5,037 nt of DNA from Phycisphaeraceae bacterium (GTDB lineage Bacteria; Planctomycetota; Phycisphaerae; Phycisphaerales; Phycisphaeraceae): positions 1-5,037 of the forward strand of contig SKPT01000259.1 of NCBI GenBank assembly GCA_007119405.1. Direction: 5' to 3'. Positions 1 through 5,037 of this stretch are shown here, one piece after another. The position numbers and the translations under genes are program-made. The notes beneath the pieces were generated by a model. That model was not told where the DNA came from. It searched no databases and saw only the letters and a list, made by a program, of their open reading frames with translations. Position 1 is the first letter of the stretch. Each line of letters starts with the position of its first letter.

Positions 1-1408
1 CAAAGCGCACGAACATCAGCCGACGATACACCTGCACCAGGTGAATCTCGCGCACCATCGCACTCAAGGCGCCCAGCGACGGTTCGCCCGTGTCCTCCGC
101 CTCATCAAGCGCCTGCATAAGCTCCGCCACGGGAAGCTCCGGCCAGCGTCCGATGCGCCAGTGGCGCCGCATCGTGCCGATCGCCTCACGCAACGTCTCG
201 TCCGCCAGGACGTGCTGCCGCACCGCCGTGACGAAAGCCTCCGGCCCACGCGTCGTCTGCTCGTGCAGGTTCCGCACCCCGCGCCGCGCCGCCATGGCGT
301 CAATGCCCCGCAGCGCCAAGGGCTCCACCTCCATCAATCGATCGAACGGCTGACGCATGATCGCCCGCTCGCGGGTGCGCTGGGCAATGACCAGATGCAG
401 GTAACGCGCCAGCCCCGCCTGTTCGCCCTCGTACGACGCCAGGGCGGCGAGACGATGGAAAAGGTAATCCTCGAGCACCTCAACCCACGCGGGCGCCGCC
501 TCATCGTCGTCCGCCAGTTCGTGTGCCGCCTCGAGATCGTCCAGCGCCGCCCAGTCCATCCCCGCCATCGCCCGGGCATAAGCGCGATGCCAGTGTGCCC
601 ACGCGGTTCCCCCGTCACGGTGCTTCAGACGCTGGGCGTAAAGCAGCGCCCGGGCGTAATAGGTCTGCTCCGCGGCGTTGAGGTGGTAGTTGGTCAGGCT
701 GCCCAGGTTGGCGTAGCCGCGCACCAGCGCCCCCAGCGCCGACGCGGACTCGCCATGCTCGGCCATGTGCCGGTGCACGGCCCGCACCCCCATGAACTGG
801 GCCAGCTCATTCATCACCCCCACCCGCGCCGTGAACTCCTCGGCCAGCGCATCGTCGTCGCGCCACGGCTGCGGCAGACGCTCAAGGCCCATCCCCTCGA
901 GCGCCTCGACCAGCTCGTGACGCATCCAGGCATCGACATGCTTGATGATCTCCAGGTACACCTCCGGCTCGAGCCGGCCCGCCCGGCTATCGCCGATCGC
1001 CTCCTCGAACACCACCGGCCGCGCCCCTTCGGGCAGCCCGTTGGCTGCGTCCATCGGCTCGATCTCGAGGCGCAACGATGAATTGCCCGCGTGCGTCCTG
1101 GGATACAGCGTCAGCCCCGCCCCCGCCGTGGGCACCGCCTCCTCCAGCGCCGCGTCGCGCGTCGACAGCCCGAACTCCTCCCGCGCCACCAGCAGCACCG
1201 CCTGGCGCAGCAACTCGCGGTGCTGGTAGCCGGCGTAGGGCGTCTCCGGTTCCGCCGGGCGATCCACGTCCAGGAACAGCCAGCGCACCTCCGCCCCCTC
1301 GCCTCCCCCGGCCACCTCGACCGTCCCGGCTGCGACAAACGGCGCGGCCGCGAAGCTCACCATGGCGACGACCACGCAACGCAGGCCAGACAACGAAAGT
1401 CGCTTCAT
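1..1408 (-). CDS. Exported alpha-helical (TPR-like) protein of unknown function, C-terminus cut off
   Basis: The frame starts at the ATG at 1408 and stays open for 469 codons to the window edge, so the C-terminus is missing. I do not recognise a named family. Residues 1-27 form a Sec signal peptide: basic MKR, a hydrophobic core rich in V and A, and a small-residue V-A-A site before G28. A short mixed region (about 35-120) follows. From about 145 the chain is helical. At about 223-300 the segment GYANLGSLTNYH, ARALLYAQRL, HRAYARAMAG and DLEAAHEL has the alternating small/large pattern of TPR-like helix pairs. I see no catalytic motif or later membrane span, so a periplasmic or secreted soluble protein is likely. 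Third codon positions are overwhelmingly G/C, unlike the overlapping plus-strand frames. A GGAGG sits 6 nt before the start. Planctomycetes have many such hypothetical helical-repeat proteins, which is family impression rather than proof. The gene is sure; the function is unknown. Confidence 0.88.
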   Translation of the reverse strand, partial: MKRLSLSGLRCVVVAMVSFAAAPFVAAGTVEVAGGGEGAEVRWLFLDVDRPAEPETPYAGYQHRELLRQAVLLVAREEFGLSTRDAALEEAVPTAGAGLTLYPRTHAGNSSLRLEIEPMDAANGLPEGARPVVFEEAIGDSRAGRLEPEVYLEIIKHVDAWMRHELVEALEGMGLERLPQPWRDDDALAEEFTARVGVMNELAQFMGVRAVHRHMAEHGESASALGALVRGYANLGSLTNYHLNAAEQTYYARALLYAQRLKHRDGGTAWAHWHRAYARAMAGMDWAALDDLEAAHELADDDEAAPAWVEVLEDYLFHRLAALASYEGEQAGLARYLHLVIAQRTRERAIMRQPFDRLMEVEPLALRGIDAMAARRGVRNLHEQTTRGPEAFVTAVRQHVLADETLREAIGTMRRHWRIGRWPELPVAELMQALDEAEDTGEPSLGALSAMVREIHLVQVYRRLMFVRF

Positions 1409-1414
1409 CGCATA

Positions 1415-1419
1415 CCTCC
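1415..1419 (-). promoter_or_regulatory. Ribosome binding site of the exported helical protein
   Basis: GGAGG on the minus strand, 6 nt before the ATG at 1408. This decides the start. Another ATG at 1413 lies only 1 nt from the GGAGG and meets a stop after two codons (ATG CGA TGA), so it is not used as the main start. Confidence 0.8.
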
Positions 1420-1445
1420 AACGCAGAAGTGTCTTGTCACCCGAT

Positions 1446-1595
1446 TCAACCAGCATCACTTGCCCGCGTGCTCGAAAGCGATTGGCTGGACGATCCGTGT
1501 TGACGTGCGGCGGCGACCGCCTCACCGGGCTCGGCCAGGCCGCGCCACACCCGCTCCGACGGGCAGCACAGATCCTGCACGGGGACGAGCTTCAT
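1446..1595 (-). CDS. Possible small protein, 49 residues, hypothetical
   Basis: The ATG at 1595 opens a 49-codon frame that ends at a TGA at 1446, 37 nt before the start of the exported protein on the same strand. It is preceded by AGGGG (1603-1607) with 7 nt spacing, a plausible ribosome site. The first 28 or so codons are almost all G/C at the third position, as in the flanking real genes; the last third is not, and the C-terminus is Ser/Thr-rich low complexity. The product begins MKLVPVQDLCCPSERVW and carries a Cys-Cys pair at residues 10-11. It has no signal peptide, no membrane span and no family I recognise. It could be a genuine small gene leading the exported-protein transcript, a leader peptide, or part of a long 5' untranslated region that is open by chance in GC-rich DNA. 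Confidence 0.35.
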   Translation of the reverse strand: MKLVPVQDLCCPSERVWRGLAEPGEAVAAARQHGSSSQSLSSTRASDAG

Positions 1596-1624
1596 GGCCA
1601 AACCCCTGCGGCGGATGACACGAT

Positions 1625-1653
1625 AGTGTACCGGGCTATTGTCCGTTTGCCCA
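1625..1653 (-). promoter_or_regulatory. Weak sigma70-like promoter candidate, reading left
   Basis: On the minus strand, TGGGCA (1653-1648, 4 of 6 to TTGACA) and TACACT (1630-1625, 4 of 6 to TATAAT) are separated by exactly 17 bp. Transcription would begin near 1618, giving a short leader before the ATG at 1595. Two 4/6 boxes are weak evidence, and promoter consensus in this lineage is uncertain. Confidence 0.2.
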
Positions 1654-1664
1654 GAGCCAGCCAC

Positions 1665-1680
1665 AGACGTTGCAACGTCT
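1665..1680. promoter_or_regulatory. Perfect 16-bp palindrome, candidate operator
   Basis: AGACGTTGCAACGTCT is identical to its own reverse complement over all 16 bases, with no extension on either side. It lies between divergently read genes, where a dimeric repressor or activator would bind. If the weak promoter reading left is real, the palindrome lies 12 bp upstream of its -35 box. The core TTGCAA occurs in sites of several regulator families, so no family can be named. No regulator gene is in the window. As RNA it could only form a 5-bp stem with a 6-nt loop and no U-tract, so a DNA-level role is more likely than a terminator. Confidence 0.45.
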
Positions 1681-1811
1681 CATCCGGGGAAAGGCCCCTG
1701 CCCTCGGCCTGCCCCAGCGGCAGTTGACCACACGTTAGACTGGGCCGTGTCGATGCGATGGCCCCGCCCGCTTCGACGCGAGGTTCGTCAGGCGAGGCCA
1801 TCGCGAACCGG

Positions 1812-1816
1812 AAGGA
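1812..1816 (+). promoter_or_regulatory. Ribosome binding site of the coiled-coil membrane protein
   Basis: AAGGA with 8 nt spacing before the ATG at 1825. This site supports that start over the in-frame upstream extension, which has no comparable site and would run through the divergent control region and the palindrome. Confidence 0.6.
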
Positions 1817-1824
1817 TTCAGCCG

Positions 1825-4269
1825 ATGCGCAAAGCGGTCTCCAGCCTGCGCGAGTTGTTCGAGTCGCGGCTGACCGGGCTGGGGCGGGCGCTCAACCAGC
1901 ACGCCAGCGTCGAGTTGGGCAACGTCGACGCCACCTTGCGAACGCTCAAGGCCTTCCTCTTCACGCTCGAGGGCATGCTCCGCCGCAACGACCTCCTGGC
2001 GGTGCCGCTGACCGCGCGCGAACAGATCGAGGCGCAACTGGATCGCGCCATCCAGCAGTTGACCGACATGCCCACCGAGCCCGACGGCGACGAGGCGCTC
2101 AAGGCCCTGCGGGAAGTCGACAAGCTCCACGCCCTCTGCCTTCAGACCGGCCTGATGGCCGGCGAACTCGACGCCAGCCGCCTGCGCCAGACGGTGCTGG
2201 CGCTGGATCGGCAACTCGGCGAGGTGGTCGCGCAAATCGACGGCGTCGGCGAACAGGCCCGGGCACGCGTCGACCAGATCGAATCCACCGGCCAGGAGAA
2301 GCTCGACGCACTGCAACAGGCCTACGAGCAGAACAGCGAAGCGCTGCGTGAGCAGTTCGAGCAGGCGACCGACGGCATCGAGCAGCAGCTCGCGGCGCTG
2401 CGCCGCCGCCAGGCCGACGCCGCCGGAAACATGCAGCAGCTCGAAGCGGAGTTGACCGACCAGCGCAAGGCGCACGAGCAGCGCCTGACCGAGCAGGCGC
2501 AGGCCGCCGAGCAGATCGTCGAGCAGGCACGTCAACAACAGGAGCAATTCGCCAGCCTCGTCGGGTCGGCGCGGCAGCAACAGGCGGCTGTCGAACAGGT
2601 CACGCGCGACCTCGAAGAGCGTCGCGACTCGACCCGGGAACTGGCGACAAGCCTGCGCCAGCATCGCGACGAGGCGGAGCGCGCGGCGCGAGCGATCGAG
2701 CAGCAGGTCGAGACTGCGCGGCAGAACGGCCAATCGCTGACGGAGCTGCTTGAAGCCGGGCAAGCCGCACGCCAGCGCGCCGAGAAGGTTGGCGAAGAGA
2801 TCGACGGGATCGTCCAGTCCATCCGCAGCAGGCAGGACGAGGCGCTCGAACAGGCCCGGGGCCTCGCCACCCGGCTTGAGCAGATGAACGCCTCGGCCCA
2901 GGCGAGTCTGAAGCAGCACGAACAGGAAGCGGCCGAGCTGCTCGAATCACTGCGCGACCAGCGCGCCTCGACCAAGCGTCTGGCGACGGAGATCGAGCAG
3001 GAGCGCGATGCGGCGCGGCAGGCGCTGGAGGCGACGCAGAAGATGCAGGCCTCGGCAGCCGAAGCGGCCGAATCGATCCGGAACCAACAGAGCGACGTCC
3101 AAAGCCAGGTCCAGCAACTCAAGCAGCTTCAGCGTCAGGCCGCCGAGGCCCGCCAACAGACCGAGGCGGCCCGCCAAGGCGCCGAGCAGGCGCGTGGCCA
3201 GCTCAACACGTTGATCTCGGAAACGACCGCGCGGGCCGATGAAGCGCACCAGCGCCACGAACAGGCCGTCGAATCGATCGAAAACGCCACCGCGTCGCTG
3301 GCGGAGCTTCAGCAGCAGCATCGCGCCGCGGCGCAGCGCCAGGACAAGGCCGCCGAGGAGGCGTTGGCGGGGCTGAATGCGGAGCGGGACAAGGCCGCGG
3401 CCCTGCGTGAGCAGGCGGAATCGACCTGCCAGGCCGTGCAACACGCCGCCGCCTCCGCCGAGCAGGCCGCGCAGGCGACGCAACAGTCGGCCGAGCAGGC
3501 GCAGCAGCGATCCGACACCGGCCAGCAGGCGCTCGCGAACCTCCAACAACTCGTCCGCCAGGCCGAGCAATCCCTCGAGCAGATGAACACAGCACGCCAG
3601 CAGGCGGACGAAGCGCTGCCCGGCATCCAGGAGCAGATCGAGCGGCTGCAACAGTGGCGTCAAGAAGCCCAGACAACGCTGGACGAAATGCAGCAGCGCA
3701 CCGGCCACCGCCTGACCGAAATCGAGGAGCAGGCCACCACGCTCAACGAGCGCAACGGGCAGATCCAGCAGCGCCTCGAAGCGATGTTCGGCGAACTGAC
3801 CGACGGCGGGCTCAGCCAACCCTTCGAGTCGCTCGCCGGTCAGCTTCAGCGCCAGCGCACGCGCTGGCTCGGGCTGACCATCGGCTCGGCCGCGCTGTCC
3901 ACGCTGCTGGCGGGGCTGCTGCTGCCGCTGCTCGTGGGGCGAATCGGCGGCGGCGCGGCGACCGGCCTGGCGCTGCTCGCCTGCCTGCCGCTCTGGTTCG
4001 TCTGTGCCTTCGCCGCCATGCAATACCTGCGCGACCGCCGGCTCGAAGGCGACTACCACCACCGCGCCGCGCTGGCCAAGGGGCTCGGGCCCTATCGTCG
4101 CGTGCTCGCGGAGCTGCGCGAGCAGGGGCTCGTCGATTCCGAACTCGCCGAGCGATTGCTCCTGGACATCCTTCGCCAACCGGGGCCGCTCGCGCAGGAC
4201 GGCGAGGCGGACCGCACCGTTGGCGCCACCACCGAGTCGACAACGCCGGGCACCGACCGGCAGCGGTGA
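1825..4269 (+). CDS. Large coiled-coil protein with C-terminal two-pass membrane anchor
   Basis: An 814-residue protein of unknown function. Residues 1-82 are a helical head, then a linker with prolines at 83 and 86. From 87 to 598 there is not one proline; most of it (about 150-655) is Gln/Glu/Ala/Arg-rich coiled coil, with heptads and some 11-residue units. P599 marks a break before a last helix. The loop 656-666 leads to two hydrophobic spans, about 682-704 and 711-735, joined by a tight Arg/Gly turn. A charged segment follows (RDRRLEGDYHHRAALAK, about 736-752), then a helix and a disordered Thr/Glu/Asp-rich end. There is no signal peptide, so rod and tail probably both lie in the cytoplasm, anchored to the inner membrane. 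I see no Walker A motif, zinc hook, HAMP domain or chemoreceptor hairpin tip, so SMC and MCP identities are not supported. The start is set by AAGGA 8 nt upstream. A structural, scaffolding or envelope role is a guess. The gene itself is sure. Confidence 0.92.
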   Translation: MRKAVSSLRELFESRLTGLGRALNQHASVELGNVDATLRTLKAFLFTLEGMLRRNDLLAVPLTAREQIEAQLDRAIQQLTDMPTEPDGDEALKALREVDKLHALCLQTGLMAGELDASRLRQTVLALDRQLGEVVAQIDGVGEQARARVDQIESTGQEKLDALQQAYEQNSEALREQFEQATDGIEQQLAALRRRQADAAGNMQQLEAELTDQRKAHEQRLTEQAQAAEQIVEQARQQQEQFASLVGSARQQQAAVEQVTRDLEERRDSTRELATSLRQHRDEAERAARAIEQQVETARQNGQSLTELLEAGQAARQRAEKVGEEIDGIVQSIRSRQDEALEQARGLATRLEQMNASAQASLKQHEQEAAELLESLRDQRASTKRLATEIEQERDAARQALEATQKMQASAAEAAESIRNQQSDVQSQVQQLKQLQRQAAEARQQTEAARQGAEQARGQLNTLISETTARADEAHQRHEQAVESIENATASLAELQQQHRAAAQRQDKAAEEALAGLNAERDKAAALREQAESTCQAVQHAAASAEQAAQATQQSAEQAQQRSDTGQQALANLQQLVRQAEQSLEQMNTARQQADEALPGIQEQIERLQQWRQEAQTTLDEMQQRTGHRLTEIEEQATTLNERNGQIQQRLEAMFGELTDGGLSQPFESLAGQLQRQRTRWLGLTIGSAALSTLLAGLLLPLLVGRIGGGAATGLALLACLPLWFVCAFAAMQYLRDRRLEGDYHHRAALAKGLGPYRRVLAELREQGLVDSELAERLLLDILRQPGPLAQDGEADRTVGATTESTTPGTDRQR
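2611..2703 (+). repeat. Internal coiled-coil repeat, copy 1 (residues 263-293)
   Basis: This segment, beginning LEERRDSTRELATSL, aligns without gaps to residues 376-406 of the same protein with 13 of 31 identical positions by eye, including shared S-T, L-A-T and R-D pairs. It suggests an old in-frame duplication with a period of 113 residues, though coiled-coil composition inflates such matches. Confidence 0.4.
2950..3042 (+). repeat. Internal coiled-coil repeat, copy 2 (residues 376-406)
   Basis: The second copy begins LRDQRASTKRLATEI and keeps the spacing R-x-S-T-x-x-L-A-T, then Q-x-R-D, of the copy at residues 263-293. The DNA of the two copies has diverged, so this is a protein-level repeat rather than a recent duplication. 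Confidence 0.4.
3457..3522 (+). repeat. Two 11-residue (hendecad) units in the coiled coil
   Basis: Residues 545-555 (AEQAAQATQQS) and 556-566 (AEQAQQRSDTG) start alike, and the DNA word GCCGAGCAGGC recurs exactly 33 nt apart at 3457 and 3490; it occurs a third time at 3181. Eleven-residue periodicity gives a nearly straight or slightly right-handed supercoil, unlike the heptads elsewhere in the protein. Confidence 0.5.
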
Positions 4270-4295
4270 CGCCGCATCGGTGCGCCGATGGCGCG
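4270..4295. terminator. Small GC-rich hairpin after the coiled-coil gene, weak terminator candidate
   Basis: CATCGG (4275-4280), loop TGCG, CCGATG (4285-4290) form a perfect 6-bp stem capped by a UNCG-type tetraloop. A further 3 bp (CGC/GCG) pair outside a 2x2 mismatch. It begins at the first base after the stop codon. No run of T follows, so it is not a classical intrinsic terminator. It could slow transcription or protect the 3' end of an mRNA. Confidence 0.3.
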
Positions 4296-4310
4296 GGCGA
4301 GCACCTCCAT

Positions 4311-4323
4311 GAGCGAGACGCTC
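4311..4323. other. Short inverted repeat in the spacer before the BNR gene
   Basis: GAGCG, AGA, CGCTC makes a perfect 5-bp stem with a 3-nt loop. It also competes with a wider pairing of GCGAGC (4297-4302) and GCTCGC (4320-4325). It lies about 55 nt before the start at 4379. A role in the leader of the next gene is possible, but small hairpins are common at this base composition. Confidence 0.2.
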
Positions 4324-4363
4324 GCGGGGAACGAAGATGGCCTGATTGACCCGCGGAACCACA

Positions 4364-4368
4364 GGGAG
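4364..4368 (+). promoter_or_regulatory. Ribosome binding site of the BNR gene
   Basis: GGGAG with 10 nt spacing before the ATG at 4379, slightly longer than ideal. An ATG at 4372 lies nearer but is out of frame and stops after 20 codons, so the site most likely serves 4379. Confidence 0.45.
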
Positions 4369-4378
4369 CGCATGTGGT

Positions 4379-5037
4379 ATGGCAGCGACACATCTGAAGT
4401 GTTACACGGTCAGCCGCGACGACGCGATCTATGAGGCCTGGCCGGACGTCGCCCTGACGCCGGCGGGTCGGCTCGTCTGCGTGTTCGCCGAGTGCACGCA
4501 CCACGCCGACCGCGGCTACACCCGCATGATGTTTACCGTCTCCGACGACCGCGGCCGCACGTGGGCACCCAAGCGACCACTGACCGACCCCCTCCACGGC
4601 CAACGCCGCAAAGCGCCCTTCTGGGACAATCCACGCATCGTCTGCCTTGCCGACGGGCGGCTGTGCGCCCTGGTGGACAAGCATCATCCGCCCCAGCCAT
4701 ACGGGGTGGCCGTCGAGGTATTCATACTGTTCAGCACCGACGGCGGCGAGACATGGTCGAGCCCGGCGAAGACACCGATCAACGGCGGCGGACTCGACCG
4801 CGTGATCGAGTTGAAAAACGATCGCAACGCGGGGCGCTGGGTGGTCGCCTGCCACCAGGAGCGCGAGGAGGCGTGGAACGTTGATGTGTACCTGTCGGAG
4901 GATCAGGGGCGGAGCTGGGAGGGCCCGTGTCGCGTGGCGCGCGACGAACAGCTCAGGTTCTGCGAGCCGAGCGTCGTCGAGCTGCCCGGTGGGGAGCTGG
5001 TCTGTTTCCTGCGGGAGAACTCGAAGCTTGGCCTCGA
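4379..5037 (+). CDS. BNR/Asp-box sialidase-like protein, C-terminus cut off
   Basis: 219 codons are visible, about half to two-thirds of a usual six-bladed beta-propeller sialidase domain. Three Asp-boxes (S-x-D-x-G-x-T/S-W) are clear: SDDRGRTW (55-62), STDGGETW (119-126) and SEDQGRSW (173-180). The segment CEPSVVELPGGELVCFLREN (195-214) matches the sialidase stretch with a catalytic-pocket Glu and, 16 residues on, an Arg of the triad (here E196 and R212). LVCVFAE (32-38) matches the strand holding the pocket Glu, with D44 a possible acid/base. The usual Tyr-Arg-Ile-Pro motif is replaced by YEAWPDV (18-24). There is no signal peptide and there are nine cysteines, so the protein is probably cytoplasmic. 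The ATG at 4379 has GGGAG 10 nt upstream; a TTG at 4346 is in frame but less likely. The fold is confident. The substrate is not: sialic acid or another sugar acid or glycan unit is possible. Confidence 0.88.
   Translation, partial: MAATHLKCYTVSRDDAIYEAWPDVALTPAGRLVCVFAECTHHADRGYTRMMFTVSDDRGRTWAPKRPLTDPLHGQRRKAPFWDNPRIVCLADGRLCALVDKHHPPQPYGVAVEVFILFSTDGGETWSSPAKTPINGGGLDRVIELKNDRNAGRWVVACHQEREEAWNVDVYLSEDQGRSWEGPCRVARDEQLRFCEPSVVELPGGELVCFLRENSKLGL

Larger units (their letters stand above)
1596..1824. other. Divergent intergenic region
   Basis: 229 bp between the possible small minus-strand gene and the plus-strand coiled-coil gene; if the small gene is not real, the gap is 416 bp (1409-1824). 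It must carry the promoters for both directions. It is locally less GC-rich around 1620-1680. It holds a perfect 16-bp palindrome (1665-1680) and a weak minus-strand promoter candidate. For the plus strand there is a TTGACC (1724-1729) resembling a -35 box, but no convincing -10 at 16-18 bp beyond it. No RNA gene was recognised here. Confidence 0.6.

Noticed and set aside
41..1081. Long open frame on the plus strand
   Set aside because: It is antisense to the exported-protein frame, Arg/Pro/His-rich, and has no ribosome site or domain; the minus-strand frame has the codon bias, signal peptide and GGAGG.
1405..1413. Two-codon upstream frame ATG CGA TGA overlapping the start of the exported protein
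   Set aside because: Its ATG is only 1 nt from the GGAGG, too close for efficient initiation; most likely coincidence.
1592..1801. 69-codon minus-strand frame overlapping the possible small gene by ATGA
   Set aside because: Third-position GC is mixed rather than gene-like, no ribosome site is evident, and it runs through the palindrome and divergent control region. The overlap with the ATG at 1595 is noted but not enough.
1639..1824. In-frame N-terminal extension of the coiled-coil protein from a TTG
   Set aside because: The added 62 residues are Pro/Arg-rich and unlike a helical head, the start has no ribosome site, and the ATG at 1825 has AAGGA at good spacing.
1735..2919. 394-codon minus-strand frame
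   Set aside because: Antisense of a Glu/Gln/Ala-rich coiled coil: GAG and CAG read backwards give Leu codons, so a Leu-rich open frame appears without selection.
1825..4269. Coiled-coil gene as an SMC/Rad50-like ATPase or a chemoreceptor
   Set aside because: No Walker A or signature motif, no Cys-x-x-Cys hook, no HAMP or conserved signalling tip, and the membrane spans are at the C-terminus rather than the N-terminus.
2947..4362. 471-codon minus-strand frame, Leu/Arg-rich
   Set aside because: Same antisense effect over the second half of the coil and the membrane hairpin; no start signal or recognisable domain.
4309..4434. 41-codon plus-strand frame beginning MSETLAGNEDGL, overlapping the start of the BNR gene
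   Set aside because: Its first half has gene-like codons, but no ribosome site precedes it and its second half overlaps the well-supported BNR frame with poorer codon use. It might be a leader peptide, but support is too thin.

Overview
This is a GC-rich (roughly two-thirds G+C), gene-dense bacterial window. It holds three substantial genes, two of them cut by the window edges, plus one possible small gene. Third codon positions are strongly G/C. Combined with a large exported helical protein without familiar domains and a cytoplasmic Asp-box (BNR) sialidase-like protein, this fits Planctomycetota, perhaps Phycisphaerae. That placement is an inference from style; no marker gene is present. 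I see no rRNA, tRNA, CRISPR array, insertion sequence or phage gene.

Layout. From 1408 leftwards off the edge, on the minus strand, runs the first 469 codons of an exported alpha-helical, TPR-like protein with a clear Sec signal peptide and a textbook Shine-Dalgarno. Just upstream, on the same strand at 1595-1446, is a possible 49-codon gene with high third-position GC that may be co-transcribed with it. The stretch 1596-1824 separates the minus-strand genes from the plus-strand gene. It contains a perfect 16-bp palindrome (1665-1680), a good operator candidate, and only weak sigma70-like boxes. From 1825 to 4269 on the plus strand is an 814-residue protein: a helical head, about 500 residues of Gln/Glu/Ala-rich coiled coil with no proline, then a two-pass membrane hairpin and a charged cytoplasmic tail. 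A short spacer (4270-4378) with two small hairpins follows, then the first 219 codons of a BNR-fold protein with three Asp-boxes.

How they may work together. The minus-strand gene and the coiled-coil gene are head to head and could share control through the palindrome. The BNR gene follows the coiled-coil gene on the same strand after 109 bp, so it may be co-transcribed or separately started. Nothing in the sequence ties the three products into one pathway. The most unusual item is the long membrane-anchored coiled-coil protein, which I cannot assign to SMC proteins, chemoreceptors or another named family. The next is the BNR protein, whose first canonical sialidase arginine motif appears to be replaced.
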